Positions 16,260 to 24,868 of a DNA stretch of 64,000 bases are shown one piece after another. A model generated the notes under the pieces. It was not told the origin of the DNA. It ran no database searches and saw nothing but the letters and a program-made list of their open reading frames with translations. Each line of letters opens with the position of its first letter. Position 1 is the first letter of the stretch. Source of the DNA: DASXRA01 sp036506155 (GTDB lineage: Bacteria > Actinomycetota > Actinomycetes > Mycobacteriales > Jatrophihabitantaceae); assembly GCA_036506155.1 (NCBI GenBank), contig DASXSF010000153.1, positions 62,001 through 126,000 on the forward strand. The letters run 5' to 3'. Both the position numbers and the translations under genes were made by a program.

Positions 16260-16837
16260 ACCGGCGGTTGCGGGTCGTATTGGATGCCGCGCTTGACGCG
16301 GCGCGCCGCGTCGGTCGAGTCGAGCCGGGCCACGAGGTGCAAGGCCATGTCGATGCCCGCCGACACGCCCGCGGCGGTGACGACGTCGCCGTCGTCGACG
16401 AAGCGGTCGTCCGGGCGCACCTCGATCGTTTCGTCCAACGTGGCGAGCCTTTCGAGCGTGGACCAGTGTGTGGTTGCCGGCCGTCCCCGCAGCAGGCCAG
16501 CCGCGGCGTAGACGAGCGAGCCGGTGCACACGCTCGTCATGAGCGTTCCGCCGGCCGCGAGCTCGCGCAGCCGCTGGTGCAGTGCCGCGTCCTCGACCAG
16601 GGCGCGAGTGCCACGCCCGCCGGGTAGCAGCAGCACATCGACGCGCCCCACCGCATCCCACGTCGTGTCGGGCAGCACGCGCATGCCCTTCCCCGCGCGC
16701 ACGGGATCCGGCGATTCGGCGACCAGGAGCACCTCGGCATCGGACGCGACCTCGCGTGCCCAGGACGTGAGCACTTCCCACGGCCCGACGAAGTCGAGTT
16801 CTTCGGCCCCGTCGAAAACGACGATGGCGATCCGCAT
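16256..16837 (-). CDS. DJ-1/PfpI family protein
   Basis: The 193-residue single-domain class I glutamine amidotransferase-like protein has a nucleophile-elbow Cys at about 104 in 'LMTSVCTGSLVYAAAGLL', the early acidic residues in 'GAEELDFVGPWEVL', and 'GRPATTHW'. This fits the isonitrile-hydratase-like/AraC N-domain subgroup rather than proteases. The ATG at 16837 is preceded by TACGGT 7 nt away. It overlaps the methyltransferase by 4 bp, so they may be co-transcribed. The substrate is unknown. Confidence 0.85.
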   Translation of the reverse strand: MRIAIVVFDGAEELDFVGPWEVLTSWAREVASDAEVLLVAESPDPVRAGKGMRVLPDTTWDAVGRVDVLLLPGGRGTRALVEDAALHQRLRELAAGGTLMTSVCTGSLVYAAAGLLRGRPATTHWSTLERLATLDETIEVRPDDRFVDDGDVVTAAGVSAGIDMALHLVARLDSTDAARRVKRGIQYDPQPPV

Positions 16838-16844
16838 GGCTCCG

Positions 16845-16850
16845 ACCGTA
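16845..16850 (-). promoter_or_regulatory. -10 box (TACGGT) of the PfpI gene
   Basis: On the minus strand TACGGT is followed by 7 nt and the ATG at 16837. It lies next to repeat copy B. Confidence 0.4.
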
Positions 16851-16860
16851 CTGAACTCAT

Positions 16861-16946
16861 CCGGCCTGCGCGTCGCTCGATCCGGACGCTTGCTTCGCTC
16901 GGGCCCGTCTCGTGCGCCGCTCCTCGCTGTCGCGCGAGCGCTCATC
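16861..16946 (-). repeat. Interspersed GC-rich repeat, copy B
   Basis: A shorter copy (about 86 bp) on the minus strand. It has the GATGAGCGCTCGCGCGA opening, a reduced middle and the GGGCCCGAGCGAAGCAAGCG...GATCGAGCGACGC end. It lies between the PfpI gene and etfB. Confidence 0.8.
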
Positions 16947-17043
16947 GAGATGCTTAGGTGAACGAGACGACTGCCACATTGCTACTCGCCGGTAACATGG
17001 GCAGTATTGCGACACGCCGATTCGGAGAGGTCAGTCGAAGTCG

Positions 17044-17823
17044 ATGAACATCGTGGTGCTGGTCAAGCAGGTGCCGGACACGTCGGCGGAACGCAGGCTC
17101 AACCCGGCCGACAACACCCTCGACCGCGAGGCGGTCGACGCGGTCATCAACGAGATCGACGAGTTCGCGATCGAGGAGGGGCTGCGGCTCAAGGAGTCGC
17201 ACGGCGGTGACGTGACGATCCTCACGGTCGGCCCGGAGCGGGCGACCGAGTCGATCCGCAAGGCGCTGTCCATGGGGGCGGACAAGGCGGTGCACGTCAG
17301 CGACCCCGCGATCCACGGTTCGGACGCCATCCAGACCGCGAAGATCATCGCGAAGGCACTCGGCACGCTGGAGTACGACGTCGTGATCGCCGGGTCGGAG
17401 GCTACCGACACCCGCGTCTCCGTCGTCCCGGCGCTGATCGCCGAGGCGCTTTCCGTGCCGCAGCTATCGCATGCCCGCAAGGTCACCGTCGAGGGCTCGA
17501 CCGTCACGATCGAGCGATTGAGCGAATCCGGCTACGACGTCGTGCAGGCATCGTTGCCGGCCGTGATCAGCGTGGTTGAGAAGATCAACGAGCCGCGCTA
17601 CCCGTCGTTCAAGGGCATCATGGCCGCCAAGAGCAAACCGGTACAGACGCTCACGATCGCGGACCTTGATCTAGGTGCGGATGAGGTGGGCTTGGCGAAC
17701 GCGACTACGCAGGTGATGTCGTTCGAGGTGGCGCCACCGCGGCAGAAGGGCGAGATCGTCAAGGACGAGGGCGACGGCGGTGTCAAGATCGCCGACTTCC
17801 TTGCGTCAAGAAAGTTGATCTGA
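17044..17823 (+). CDS. etfB: Electron transfer flavoprotein beta subunit
   Basis: This is the beta subunit of the FAD/AMP heterodimer that carries electrons from acyl-CoA dehydrogenases to the respiratory chain. The 259 residues open 'MNIVVLVKQVPDT', include 'GSEATDTRVSVVPALIAEAL', and have a C-terminal recognition loop 'PRYPSFKGIMAAKSKPV'. The upstream region has a GGAGAGG purine run about 13 nt before the ATG and a TAACAT hexamer at 16993, so it appears to have a short leader. etfA follows after 50 bp. Confidence 0.95.
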   Translation: MNIVVLVKQVPDTSAERRLNPADNTLDREAVDAVINEIDEFAIEEGLRLKESHGGDVTILTVGPERATESIRKALSMGADKAVHVSDPAIHGSDAIQTAKIIAKALGTLEYDVVIAGSEATDTRVSVVPALIAEALSVPQLSHARKVTVEGSTVTIERLSESGYDVVQASLPAVISVVEKINEPRYPSFKGIMAAKSKPVQTLTIADLDLGADEVGLANATTQVMSFEVAPPRQKGEIVKDEGDGGVKIADFLASRKLI

Positions 17824-17837
17824 CCGAGCCGGCGTCG

Positions 17838-17861
17838 CACGTACGAAGACACGTACGAAGA
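17838..17861 (+). repeat. Tandem 12-bp direct repeat between etfB and etfA
   Basis: CACGTACGAAGA occurs twice back to back. It is a local duplication just upstream of the etfA ribosome site; no function is evident. Confidence 0.85.
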
Positions 17862-17873
17862 GTGGAGTGAAGA

Positions 17874-18833
17874 GTGGCTGAGGTTCTTGTCCTCGTCGAT
17901 GCCGCCGGCGGCGCGGTGAAGAAGTCGACGTTGGAATTGCTCACCGCGGCGCGGGCGATCGGTGAACCCAGCGCCGTCGTGATCGGCAAGCCCGGCACCG
18001 CGGCAGCGGTCAAGGACACGCTGGCCGAATACGGTGCGGCCAAGGTCTACGTCGCCGAGAGCGATGACGCCGAGGACTATCTCGTCGCGCCGAAGGCCGA
18101 CGTGCTCGCATCGGTAGTAGCGCAGGCGTCGCCCGATGCAGTCCTCGTTTCGTCCACGCCCGAGCACAAGGAGGTCGCTGCCCGGCTGGCCTTCAAGATC
18201 GGTAGCGGGGTGTTGACCGACGCCGTCACCGTGAATCCCGATGCGACCGTCGTTCAGAGCATCTTCGGTGGCGCGGCCACGGTGCAGTCGAAGGTCGCAA
18301 GGGGCGTTCCGGTGATCACGGTTCGGGCCAATTCGGTGGCGCCCGCGCCCGCGGCAGGTGCGGCCGAGGAAGTCGCCGTTCCGGTTCAGCTGTCCGACGC
18401 GGCCAAGGCGGCGAGGGTCGTCGACCGGGTGATCGAGGGCAAGGGCAGCCGTCCCGCCCTGACCGACGCGTCAGTGATCGTCTCCGGAGGGCGCGGAGTC
18501 GGCGGAGCTGAGAACTTCAAGATCATCGAGGCACTGGCCGACTCCCTGGGTGCCGCCGTGGGCGCATCACGCGCCGCGACAGACGCCGGCTGGGTGCCGC
18601 ACCAGATGCAGGTGGGCCAGACCGGCGTCACGGTGTCGCCGCAGTTGTACATCGCAGTAGGTATCTCCGGCGCCATCCAGCACCGCGCCGGCATGCAGAC
18701 GTCCAAGACCATCGTCGCCATCAACAAGGATCCCGAGGCGCCGATCTTCGAACTGGCCGACTTCGGCGTGGTGGGCGACCTGTTCACGGTCGCGCCGCAG
18801 CTCACCGAGGAGCTCACCAAACGCAAGGGCTGA
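17874..18833 (+). CDS. etfA: Electron transfer flavoprotein alpha subunit
   Basis: The 319-residue alpha subunit binds FAD through its C-terminal domain, with 'VSGGRGVGGAENFKIIEALADSLGAAVGASRAATDAGW', 'QVGQTGVTVSPQLYIAVGISGAIQH' and 'INKDPEAPIFELADFGVVGDL', all hallmark ETF-alpha segments. GTG start with GGAG 6 nt upstream. It forms the ETF heterodimer with the preceding gene and probably takes electrons from acyl-CoA oxidation. Confidence 0.95.
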   Translation: MAEVLVLVDAAGGAVKKSTLELLTAARAIGEPSAVVIGKPGTAAAVKDTLAEYGAAKVYVAESDDAEDYLVAPKADVLASVVAQASPDAVLVSSTPEHKEVAARLAFKIGSGVLTDAVTVNPDATVVQSIFGGAATVQSKVARGVPVITVRANSVAPAPAAGAAEEVAVPVQLSDAAKAARVVDRVIEGKGSRPALTDASVIVSGGRGVGGAENFKIIEALADSLGAAVGASRAATDAGWVPHQMQVGQTGVTVSPQLYIAVGISGAIQHRAGMQTSKTIVAINKDPEAPIFELADFGVVGDLFTVAPQLTEELTKRKG

Positions 18834-18892
18834 TCCTGCCCTTCCGCGCAGCGGTGCTTTGATTCCGCGCGGCCATGCCGCATGCTCGGACC

Positions 18893-19015
18893 ATGCAGGA
18901 GCAGCCGCCGGACTGGTACTGGGACCTCAGCCAGGCCGCCTGGGTGCCCTGTGAGCAAGTCGACCCGCACGAGGAGGACGAGCCGGCCGAGCCGGAACCA
19001 GAGCCCGAACGATGA
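18893..19015 (+). CDS. Small acidic 40-residue protein
   Basis: A short frame ATG to TGA encodes 40 residues: a Trp/Tyr-rich head (DWYWDLSQAAWVP), then an acidic Glu/Pro tail with one Cys. Aromatic clustering and acidic codon choice look protein-like, but there is no strong ribosome site and no recognised family. It lies in the 257-bp gap between etfA and the broken transporter, which otherwise shows nothing. Confidence 0.4.
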   Translation: MQEQPPDWYWDLSQAAWVPCEQVDPHEEDEPAEPEPEPER

Positions 19016-19090
19016 GCGCAACCGCTCCGCATCGGCGGTACGAGAGAATCCAATTGACCTGAAGCCCGGTTGAACTTGCATGCTGGGCGG

Positions 19091-20462
19091 GTGACGACGG
19101 CGGCCGCGACCCAGCAAGGCGCCGCGCGCTCGATCTTCAGCCCGGCCCACCGCAGTACCAGCGGCGGCATCCTCGTGCTGGTCACCTTGATCGCGTTCGA
19201 GGCGATGGCCGTCGCCGCGGCCGTGCCTACGGCCGCCCGGCAGGTACACGGCATTGCGGCGATCGGCTGGGCGTTCACCGGTCGGCATGGTCGTCTCCGG
19301 ACAGGTGTGCGACCGTCGCGGTCCGCGGCTTCCGATGATCGCCGGGCTGGCCGGGTTCACCGCCGGACTCGCCGTCGCGGGCACGGCGACGTCGATGGCG
19401 CAACTGGTAGCCGGACGGTGTGTGCAGGGTTTCGGCGGTGGGCTGTTGATCACCGCGATCTACGTAGTGCTGGGTACCGCGTACCCCGACGAGCTGCGGC
19501 CCAGGATCTTCACTGCCATCTCCTCGGCCTGGGTGCTGCCGTCCCTGCTCGGCCCTGTGGTGTCGGGCACGCTGTCCCAGCACGCCAGCTGGCGCTGGGT
19601 GTTCCTGGGCCTGCTTCCGTTGGTTGTCGTGGGCGCCGGCCTGCTGGTCCCCGTACTGCGGCGTATGGACGACGTTGCAGTGCCTGGGCCGCTGGCCGAC
19701 CCACGCCGGGTGCTCCACGCCGTCGCGGCCGCAGCCGGAGTTGCCGCGCTCGCGGCTTCCGGGCAGCACCCGTCGCTGCTCTCGGTGCCGGTCGTGGTGT
19801 TCGGGATCGCGGCGCTGGTGTGGGGCCTGCGCGCGCTGCTTCCGCCCGGCACCATGACCGTGCGCCCCGGTGTGTCCGCGCCGGTAGCGATGCGCGGGCT
19901 GTTCGCCGGCGCGTTCTTCGGCGTCGAGTCGATGGTGCCGCTGACCCAGTCGGTGCAGCACGGGTTCGGCGCGACGGTGGCCGCCCTGCCGCTGGTCGTG
20001 TCCGGCGTTGCGTGGTGGCTGGCCTCGTGGTGGCAGGGACGCGGTCATGGCGACGAGAGCCCCCGCCGCCGCGTCCTGCTCATCCGCGCCGGGTTCGCCC
20101 TGATCGCCGTGGCGGCGCTGCTCGTGGCAGTGGGCGCGCAGCTGCGTATGTCCGGCTGGCTGATCTTCGCCGCCTGGGCACTGGCCGGGCTGGGCGCCGG
20201 GATGACGTGGTCGAGCATCGCTGTGTTGCTGCTGCGCTACACCACCGACGACGACCGGGGCGCTGATTCGGCGGCATTGCAGCTGTCCGATGCGGTATCG
20301 AGCGCTGTGACCACCGGCATCGCGGGCGTGCTGATAGCCGCCGCCGCCCGCGGCGTGTTCGGCTACACGACGGCGTTCACGTTGCTGGACCTGGCCATGG
20401 CGGGCGTGGCCGTGTTGGGTGTCGCGGTGGCTGGTCGCGCGCGCCCGGCCGTCATGACGTGA
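19091..20462 (+). pseudogene. MFS transporter, frameshifted
   Basis: Two overlapping frames together make one 12-14-helix major facilitator. The first (from GTG 19091) gives helix 1 'GGILVLVTLIAFEAMAVAAAVPTAARQVHG' and ends near 'IGWAFTG'. The second resumes at 'VGMVVSGQVCDRRGPRLPM', the MFS loop-2/3 motif A, and continues to 20462. The join near 19275-19285 loses part of helix 2 and shifts the frame, consistent with a deletion of 3n+2 nt or a gain of 3n+1. The rest is intact and hydrophobic, so the lesion is recent or a sequencing fault. It resembles DHA-type drug exporters. The tail overlaps lhgO by 11 bp. Confidence 0.75.
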
Positions 20463-21639
20463 GCTTGGCGGCGATCATCTCGCCGATGGGGATCGCCGAG
20501 GTGGCCGCCGGAGACGGCGCGTTGCACACATGCAGCGTCCGGGGCGTCTCGGCGAACAGGAAGTCGTGCAACAGCGTGCCGTCACGCAGCACCGCCTGCG
20601 CCCGGATACCGGCCGGCGCGGGGAGCAGGTCGGCAACCGTCAGCTCGGGGCAGTACCTGCGGCACTCGCGCAGGTAGCCCCGCTTGAAGATCGAGTTGCG
20701 CAGCTCCCGTGCCCCGGTACGGACGTTGGCCCGGGCCATCCGCCACATGCCGCCGAAGCGTAGGTACGTCGCGACGTCGCGGGCTCGAAACGATCCCTTG
20801 CGGTACTCCTCGCGCGCGAAGCCGAGCACGGCATTCGGCCCGACGGTGACCCCGCCGTCGATCGTCCGCGTCAGGTGCACGCCGAGGAACGGCAGCGCGG
20901 GGTCGGGGATCGGGTAGATCAGGTGCTTGATCAGCGCGGACCGGTCGTCCGGCAGCCGGTAGTACTCACCGCGGAACGGCACGATCTGGAAGTCGGTGCG
21001 GGCGCCGGCCATCCGGGCGACCCGATCCGCCTGCAGCCCCGCGCACGCGACCAGCCTTCGCGCCTGCATGCGCCGATCGCCGGCCGTGATCGTCACCGCG
21101 TCCGTCGTCTCGGTGATGTCTGTGACGTCGACACCCAACTCGACGGTCGCGCCCGCCGTGCGGATCGACTCGCCCATCGCCCGGGCGATCGCCCGGAAGT
21201 CGACGATGCCGGTGCTCGGAACGAGCAGCGCCCCGACGCCCCGGATATGCGGCTCAAGCCGGTACAACTGCCCCGCGTCGAGGCGCTCGACGTCGACCGC
21301 GTTGTTGTGGGCGCGCTCGTACAGGGCGTCCATGCGTTCCGCCTCGACGGAGTCGGTGGCGACGAGCAGCTTGCCGCAGACGTCGACGGGGATGCCGTGC
21401 GCGGCGGCGAACTCCATCGTCGCCCGGACGCCGCGCCGGCACAGCTGCGCCTTGATGCTGCCCGGCGGGTAGTAGATGCCGGAATGGATTACGCCGCTGT
21501 TGTGCCCCGTCTGGTGGACGCCCAGCTCGGTTTCCTTCTCGAGCAGGACGAGGCTGGCGCCGGGTCGTGACTCGAGCAGCCGCAGCGCCGTGGCCAGCCC
21601 GACGATGCCGCCGCCGATCACGCAGTAGTCGAAGACCAT
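20452..21639 (-). CDS. lhgO: L-2-hydroxyglutarate oxidase/dehydrogenase
   Basis: The 395-residue FAD-dependent DAO-family enzyme oxidises L-2-hydroxyglutarate to 2-oxoglutarate. The dinucleotide site 'DYCVIGGGIVGLATALRLL' lies at the N-terminus; 'GVHQTGHNSGVIHSGIYYPPGSIKA' is the diagnostic LhgO/YgaF motif, with 'VPFRGEYYRL' and 'HLTRTIDGGVTVGPNA' further on. The ATG at 21639 is preferred because the upstream alternative would run into iscS. Only 12 bp separate the two divergent start codons. Confidence 0.92.
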   Translation of the reverse strand: MVFDYCVIGGGIVGLATALRLLESRPGASLVLLEKETELGVHQTGHNSGVIHSGIYYPPGSIKAQLCRRGVRATMEFAAAHGIPVDVCGKLLVATDSVEAERMDALYERAHNNAVDVERLDAGQLYRLEPHIRGVGALLVPSTGIVDFRAIARAMGESIRTAGATVELGVDVTDITETTDAVTITAGDRRMQARRLVACAGLQADRVARMAGARTDFQIVPFRGEYYRLPDDRSALIKHLIYPIPDPALPFLGVHLTRTIDGGVTVGPNAVLGFAREEYRKGSFRARDVATYLRFGGMWRMARANVRTGARELRNSIFKRGYLRECRRYCPELTVADLLPAPAGIRAQAVLRDGTLLHDFLFAETPRTLHVCNAPSPAATSAIPIGEMIAAKLTS

Positions 21640-21651
21640 AGACTGACTCCG

Positions 21652-22809
21652 ATGCCCTACCTCGATCACGCCGCTACGACCGCGATGCGGCCGGAGGCTA
21701 TCGCGGCGGTCACCGCGGCGATGGCTCAGGTCGGCAATCCCTCGTCACTGCACGGATCGGGGCGGCACGCGCGGCGCAGGGTCGAAGAGTCCCGCGAGCG
21801 CCTGGCCGCCGCGATCGGTGCCCGGCCGTCCGAGGTGATCTTCACCGGGGGCGGTACCGAGTCGGACAACCTGGCCGTCAAGGGGATGTTCTGGGCACGC
21901 CGCGACGCCGAGCCACACCGGCGCCGCATCGTGGCGAGCACTGTCGAACACCACGCCGTGCTCGATGCGCTCGATTGGCTGGCAGCCCACGAGGGCGCCG
22001 AGATCACGCGGATCGGCGTCGACGCCACCGGTCGCGTCGACCCGGAGACACTGCGGAAAGCTCTCGGCGACGACGTGGCGTTGGTCACCGTGATGTGGGC
22101 GAACAACGAGGTCGGCACGCTGCAGCCCATCGCCGAACTCGCCGGCATCGCGCACGAGCACGGGGTGCCGTTTCATACCGACGCGGTGCAGGCGGTTGCC
22201 GCGGTATCCGTCGATTTCGCCGCATCCGGGGTCGACGCACTGACGCTCACCGGGCACAAGCTCGGCGGGCCGTACGGCGCAGGCGCGCTGGTGCTGCGCC
22301 GGGACACCGCCGTGGTGGCGCTGCTGCACGGCGGAGGGCAGGAGCGCGACATCCGTTCCGGCACGCTGGACGTCCCCGGGGTCGTCGGCCTGGCGGTCGC
22401 CGTCGACGCCGCAATCGCTGAGCAGCCGGAGGCGGCGCCCCGGCTCGCCGCGCTGCGTGATCGCCTCGTCGACGGCGTCCGCCGCATCGTTCCCGACGTG
22501 ATCGTCAATGGGCACCCGGCCGAGCGCCTGCCCGGCATCGCCCACCTGTCCTTCCCCGGCTGCGAGGGCGACTCGCTGCTGATGCTGCTCGACGCACGCG
22601 GTGTGGAGTGCTCCACCGGCTCGGCGTGTTCCGCGGGGGTGGCCCAGCCGTCGCACGTCCTGATCGCGATGGGTGCCGACCCCGCGTGCGCGCGCAGCTC
22701 GCTGCGCTTCTCGCTGGGCCATACCTCAACCCACGATGACGTGGACGCAGTGCTCGACGAGATCGGACCGGTCGTCGAGCGGGCCCGCCGCGCGGGGCTC
22801 GTGGCGTGA
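21652..22809 (+). CDS. iscS: Cysteine desulfurase (IscS/NifS family)
   Basis: This PLP enzyme moves sulfur from cysteine to its active-site Cys as persulfide. The 385 residues have the PLP lysine at about 203 (TLTGHKLGGPYGAGAL), 'THTDAVQ'-like 'FHTDAVQAV', and the catalytic Cys in 'ECSTGSACSAG' at about 328. It overlaps mnmA by GTGA, so it most likely serves MnmA in 2-thiouridine synthesis, and Fe-S assembly as well. Confidence 0.95.
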   Translation: MPYLDHAATTAMRPEAIAAVTAAMAQVGNPSSLHGSGRHARRRVEESRERLAAAIGARPSEVIFTGGGTESDNLAVKGMFWARRDAEPHRRRIVASTVEHHAVLDALDWLAAHEGAEITRIGVDATGRVDPETLRKALGDDVALVTVMWANNEVGTLQPIAELAGIAHEHGVPFHTDAVQAVAAVSVDFAASGVDALTLTGHKLGGPYGAGALVLRRDTAVVALLHGGGQERDIRSGTLDVPGVVGLAVAVDAAIAEQPEAAPRLAALRDRLVDGVRRIVPDVIVNGHPAERLPGIAHLSFPGCEGDSLLMLLDARGVECSTGSACSAGVAQPSHVLIAMGADPACARSSLRFSLGHTSTHDDVDAVLDEIGPVVERARRAGLVA

Positions 22810-23882
22810 AGGTTCTCGCCGCGATGAGCGGCGGCGTCGACTCGGCGGTGGCGGCGGCGCGTGCCGTCGACGCCGGGCACGACGTGACCGGCGTGCACCT
22901 GGCCCTGTCGCCGGCGCCCTCCACGTTGCGGCATGGGGCGCGCGGCTGTTGCACGGTCGAGGACGCCAACGACGCGCGCCGGGCGGCGGACGTGCTCGGC
23001 ATCCCGTTCTACGTGTGGGATCTCGCCGAGCGGTTCCGGGCGGATGTCATCGACGACTTCGTCGCCGAGTACGCCGCCGGGCGCACCCCCAATCCGTGCC
23101 TGCGGTGCAACGAGAAGATCAAGTTCGCGGCCGTGCTCGATCGGGCCCTGGCGCTGGGCTTCGACGCCGTCGTGACCGGCCACCACGCCCGGCTAGAGGG
23201 CGGCCGGCTGCGCCGGTCCGTCGACGCCGCAAAGGACCAGTCCTACGTCCTCGCGGTGCTCACGCCGCGGCAGCTGGCCGCGGCGATGTTTCCGATCGGT
23301 GACTCGACGAAGGCGCGGGTGCGCGCGGAGGCCGCCGCCCGCGGGCTGGCCGTGGCTGCCAAGCCGGACTCGCACGACATCTGCTTCATCGCAGACGGGG
23401 ACACGCGGGGCTTCCTGTCCCGGCAACTGGGGCCGCAGGCCGGCCCCATCGTCGATGCCCTGACGGGCGACACGGTGGGTGAGCATGCCGGCTCCTTCGG
23501 GTTCACGGTGGGGCAGCGCCGCGGCCTGCGTCTCAGCCGCCCATCGCCTGGCGGGCAGCCGCGTTACGTGCTGTCGATCGAGCCGAAGACGAACACCGTG
23601 GTGGTCGGGCCGGGCGAGCTGCTCGATACCGATGAGATCGTTGCCGAGCGTCCACTATGGACGGCCGCAGCGCCCGGCGCGCAGTTTGACTGCAATGTAC
23701 AGCTGCGCGCGCACGGCATGGTCACGCCGGCAACTGTCGACGTGCAGGGCACCACGGTCACGGCGCGGCTTTTCGGCACGCAGCGCGGGGTGGCCGCCGG
23801 GCAGGCCCTTGTCATGTACGACGGCGACATCGTGCTGGGCTCGGCCACCATCGCCGACGCCCGCCGCGCGGCGCTCACGTGA
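22806..23882 (+). CDS. mnmA: tRNA-specific 2-thiouridylase MnmA
   Basis: It thiolates U34 of Lys, Glu and Gln tRNAs with ATP and sulfur from IscS. The 358 residues have the PP-loop SGGVDSAVAA at about residues 8-17, catalytic Cys in 'NPCLRCNEKIKF' (about 98) and the second Cys in 'SHDICFIADG'. The C-terminal beta barrel carries 'GQRRGL'. It is translationally coupled to iscS in front and the MetE-like gene behind. Confidence 0.95.
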   Translation: MKVLAAMSGGVDSAVAAARAVDAGHDVTGVHLALSPAPSTLRHGARGCCTVEDANDARRAADVLGIPFYVWDLAERFRADVIDDFVAEYAAGRTPNPCLRCNEKIKFAAVLDRALALGFDAVVTGHHARLEGGRLRRSVDAAKDQSYVLAVLTPRQLAAAMFPIGDSTKARVRAEAAARGLAVAAKPDSHDICFIADGDTRGFLSRQLGPQAGPIVDALTGDTVGEHAGSFGFTVGQRRGLRLSRPSPGGQPRYVLSIEPKTNTVVVGPGELLDTDEIVAERPLWTAAAPGAQFDCNVQLRAHGMVTPATVDVQGTTVTARLFGTQRGVAAGQALVMYDGDIVLGSATIADARRAALT

Positions 23883-24868
23883 TCCCGTGGCCGGCGGGAG
23901 CGGCGACCGGCGTCGGGTCGATGCCCGGCACCGACATCGGCGAAGCGCTGCGCATCGTCCTCGGTGAGCTGCCCGACCTGCCGCATCTGCCCGAGCTACC
24001 GGGCCGGGGTGCCGGCGCCGACATGATCGGACGCGGTGCCGCGTTCCTGGCTGAACTTCCGGTAGAGATCCAGCCCTCGGGGTGGCGGCTGACCGCCCGT
24101 CCCGGCCGCGACCTGCGCCGCGCGCGCGACCTCCTCGAGCGCGACCTGGATGCCCTCGAGGCGGCAGCCGAGGGATATTCGGGGGCGCTCAAGCTGCAGG
24201 TGGTCGGCCCGTGGACGCTCGCCGCCGGTCTGGAGCTACACAGCGGGCACCGCGTGGTCTCCGACCACGGGGCCACCCGGGAGCTCGCCCAGTCGCTGGC
24301 CGAGGGCCTGCGCGCCCACCTCGCCGACGTCGCGCGGCGGGTTCCGGCGGCCACGATCGTGACCCAGGTCGACGAGCCGTCGATCCCCGCCGTGCTCGCC
24401 GGCCGGGTTCCCACGCCGTCGGGCTACGGCACGGTGCGCGCAGTCGAGGCGAGCGTGGTGGAGCAGACGCTTTCCGACCTGCTGGCCGTCGTACCGGTGG
24501 GGCGGCGCGTCGTGCACTGCTGTGCGGCCGACATCCCGATCACGCTGCTGCGTGGCGCCGGCGCGGACGCGATCTCGCTCGACGCATCCCATCCGCTTTC
24601 CACCGACGCCCTGGGCGAGGCGGTCGAGGCGGGCACCTCGCTGTGGCTCGGTGTCGTGCCGGGCACCGATGCGACGATCAGCCTCGACGCGTCACGCGAG
24701 CCGGTGCGCACGCTGTGGCAGGAACTCGGCTTCGCCGACGAGCAACTCGCGACGAGCGTCGTGCCGACCCCGGCGTGCGGGCTGGCCGGCGCGTCGCCGC
24801 CGTACGCCCGGCGCGCGCTTTCGATCGTGCGCGACGTGGGGGCCTCACTTCGCGATCTCCAGGCGTAG
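23879..24868 (+). CDS. Cobalamin-independent methionine synthase-like protein
   Basis: The 329-residue single-domain protein of the MetE C-terminal/UROD fold has 'GVGSMPGTD' at the start, 'LQVVGPWTLAAGL', 'QVDEPSI', a His-Cys pair in 'VVHCCAAD' and Cys in 'TPACGLAG', placed like MetE zinc ligands. It is much shorter than MetE (about 750) and lacks the N-terminal half. The reaction is not established. The position after mnmA and before ligA matches Rv3015c as I recall. Its tail overlaps the convergent glucosidase by 24 bp. Confidence 0.75.
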   Translation: MIPWPAGAATGVGSMPGTDIGEALRIVLGELPDLPHLPELPGRGAGADMIGRGAAFLAELPVEIQPSGWRLTARPGRDLRRARDLLERDLDALEAAAEGYSGALKLQVVGPWTLAAGLELHSGHRVVSDHGATRELAQSLAEGLRAHLADVARRVPAATIVTQVDEPSIPAVLAGRVPTPSGYGTVRAVEASVVEQTLSDLLAVVPVGRRVVHCCAADIPITLLRGAGADAISLDASHPLSTDALGEAVEAGTSLWLGVVPGTDATISLDASREPVRTLWQELGFADEQLATSVVPTPACGLAGASPPYARRALSIVRDVGASLRDLQA

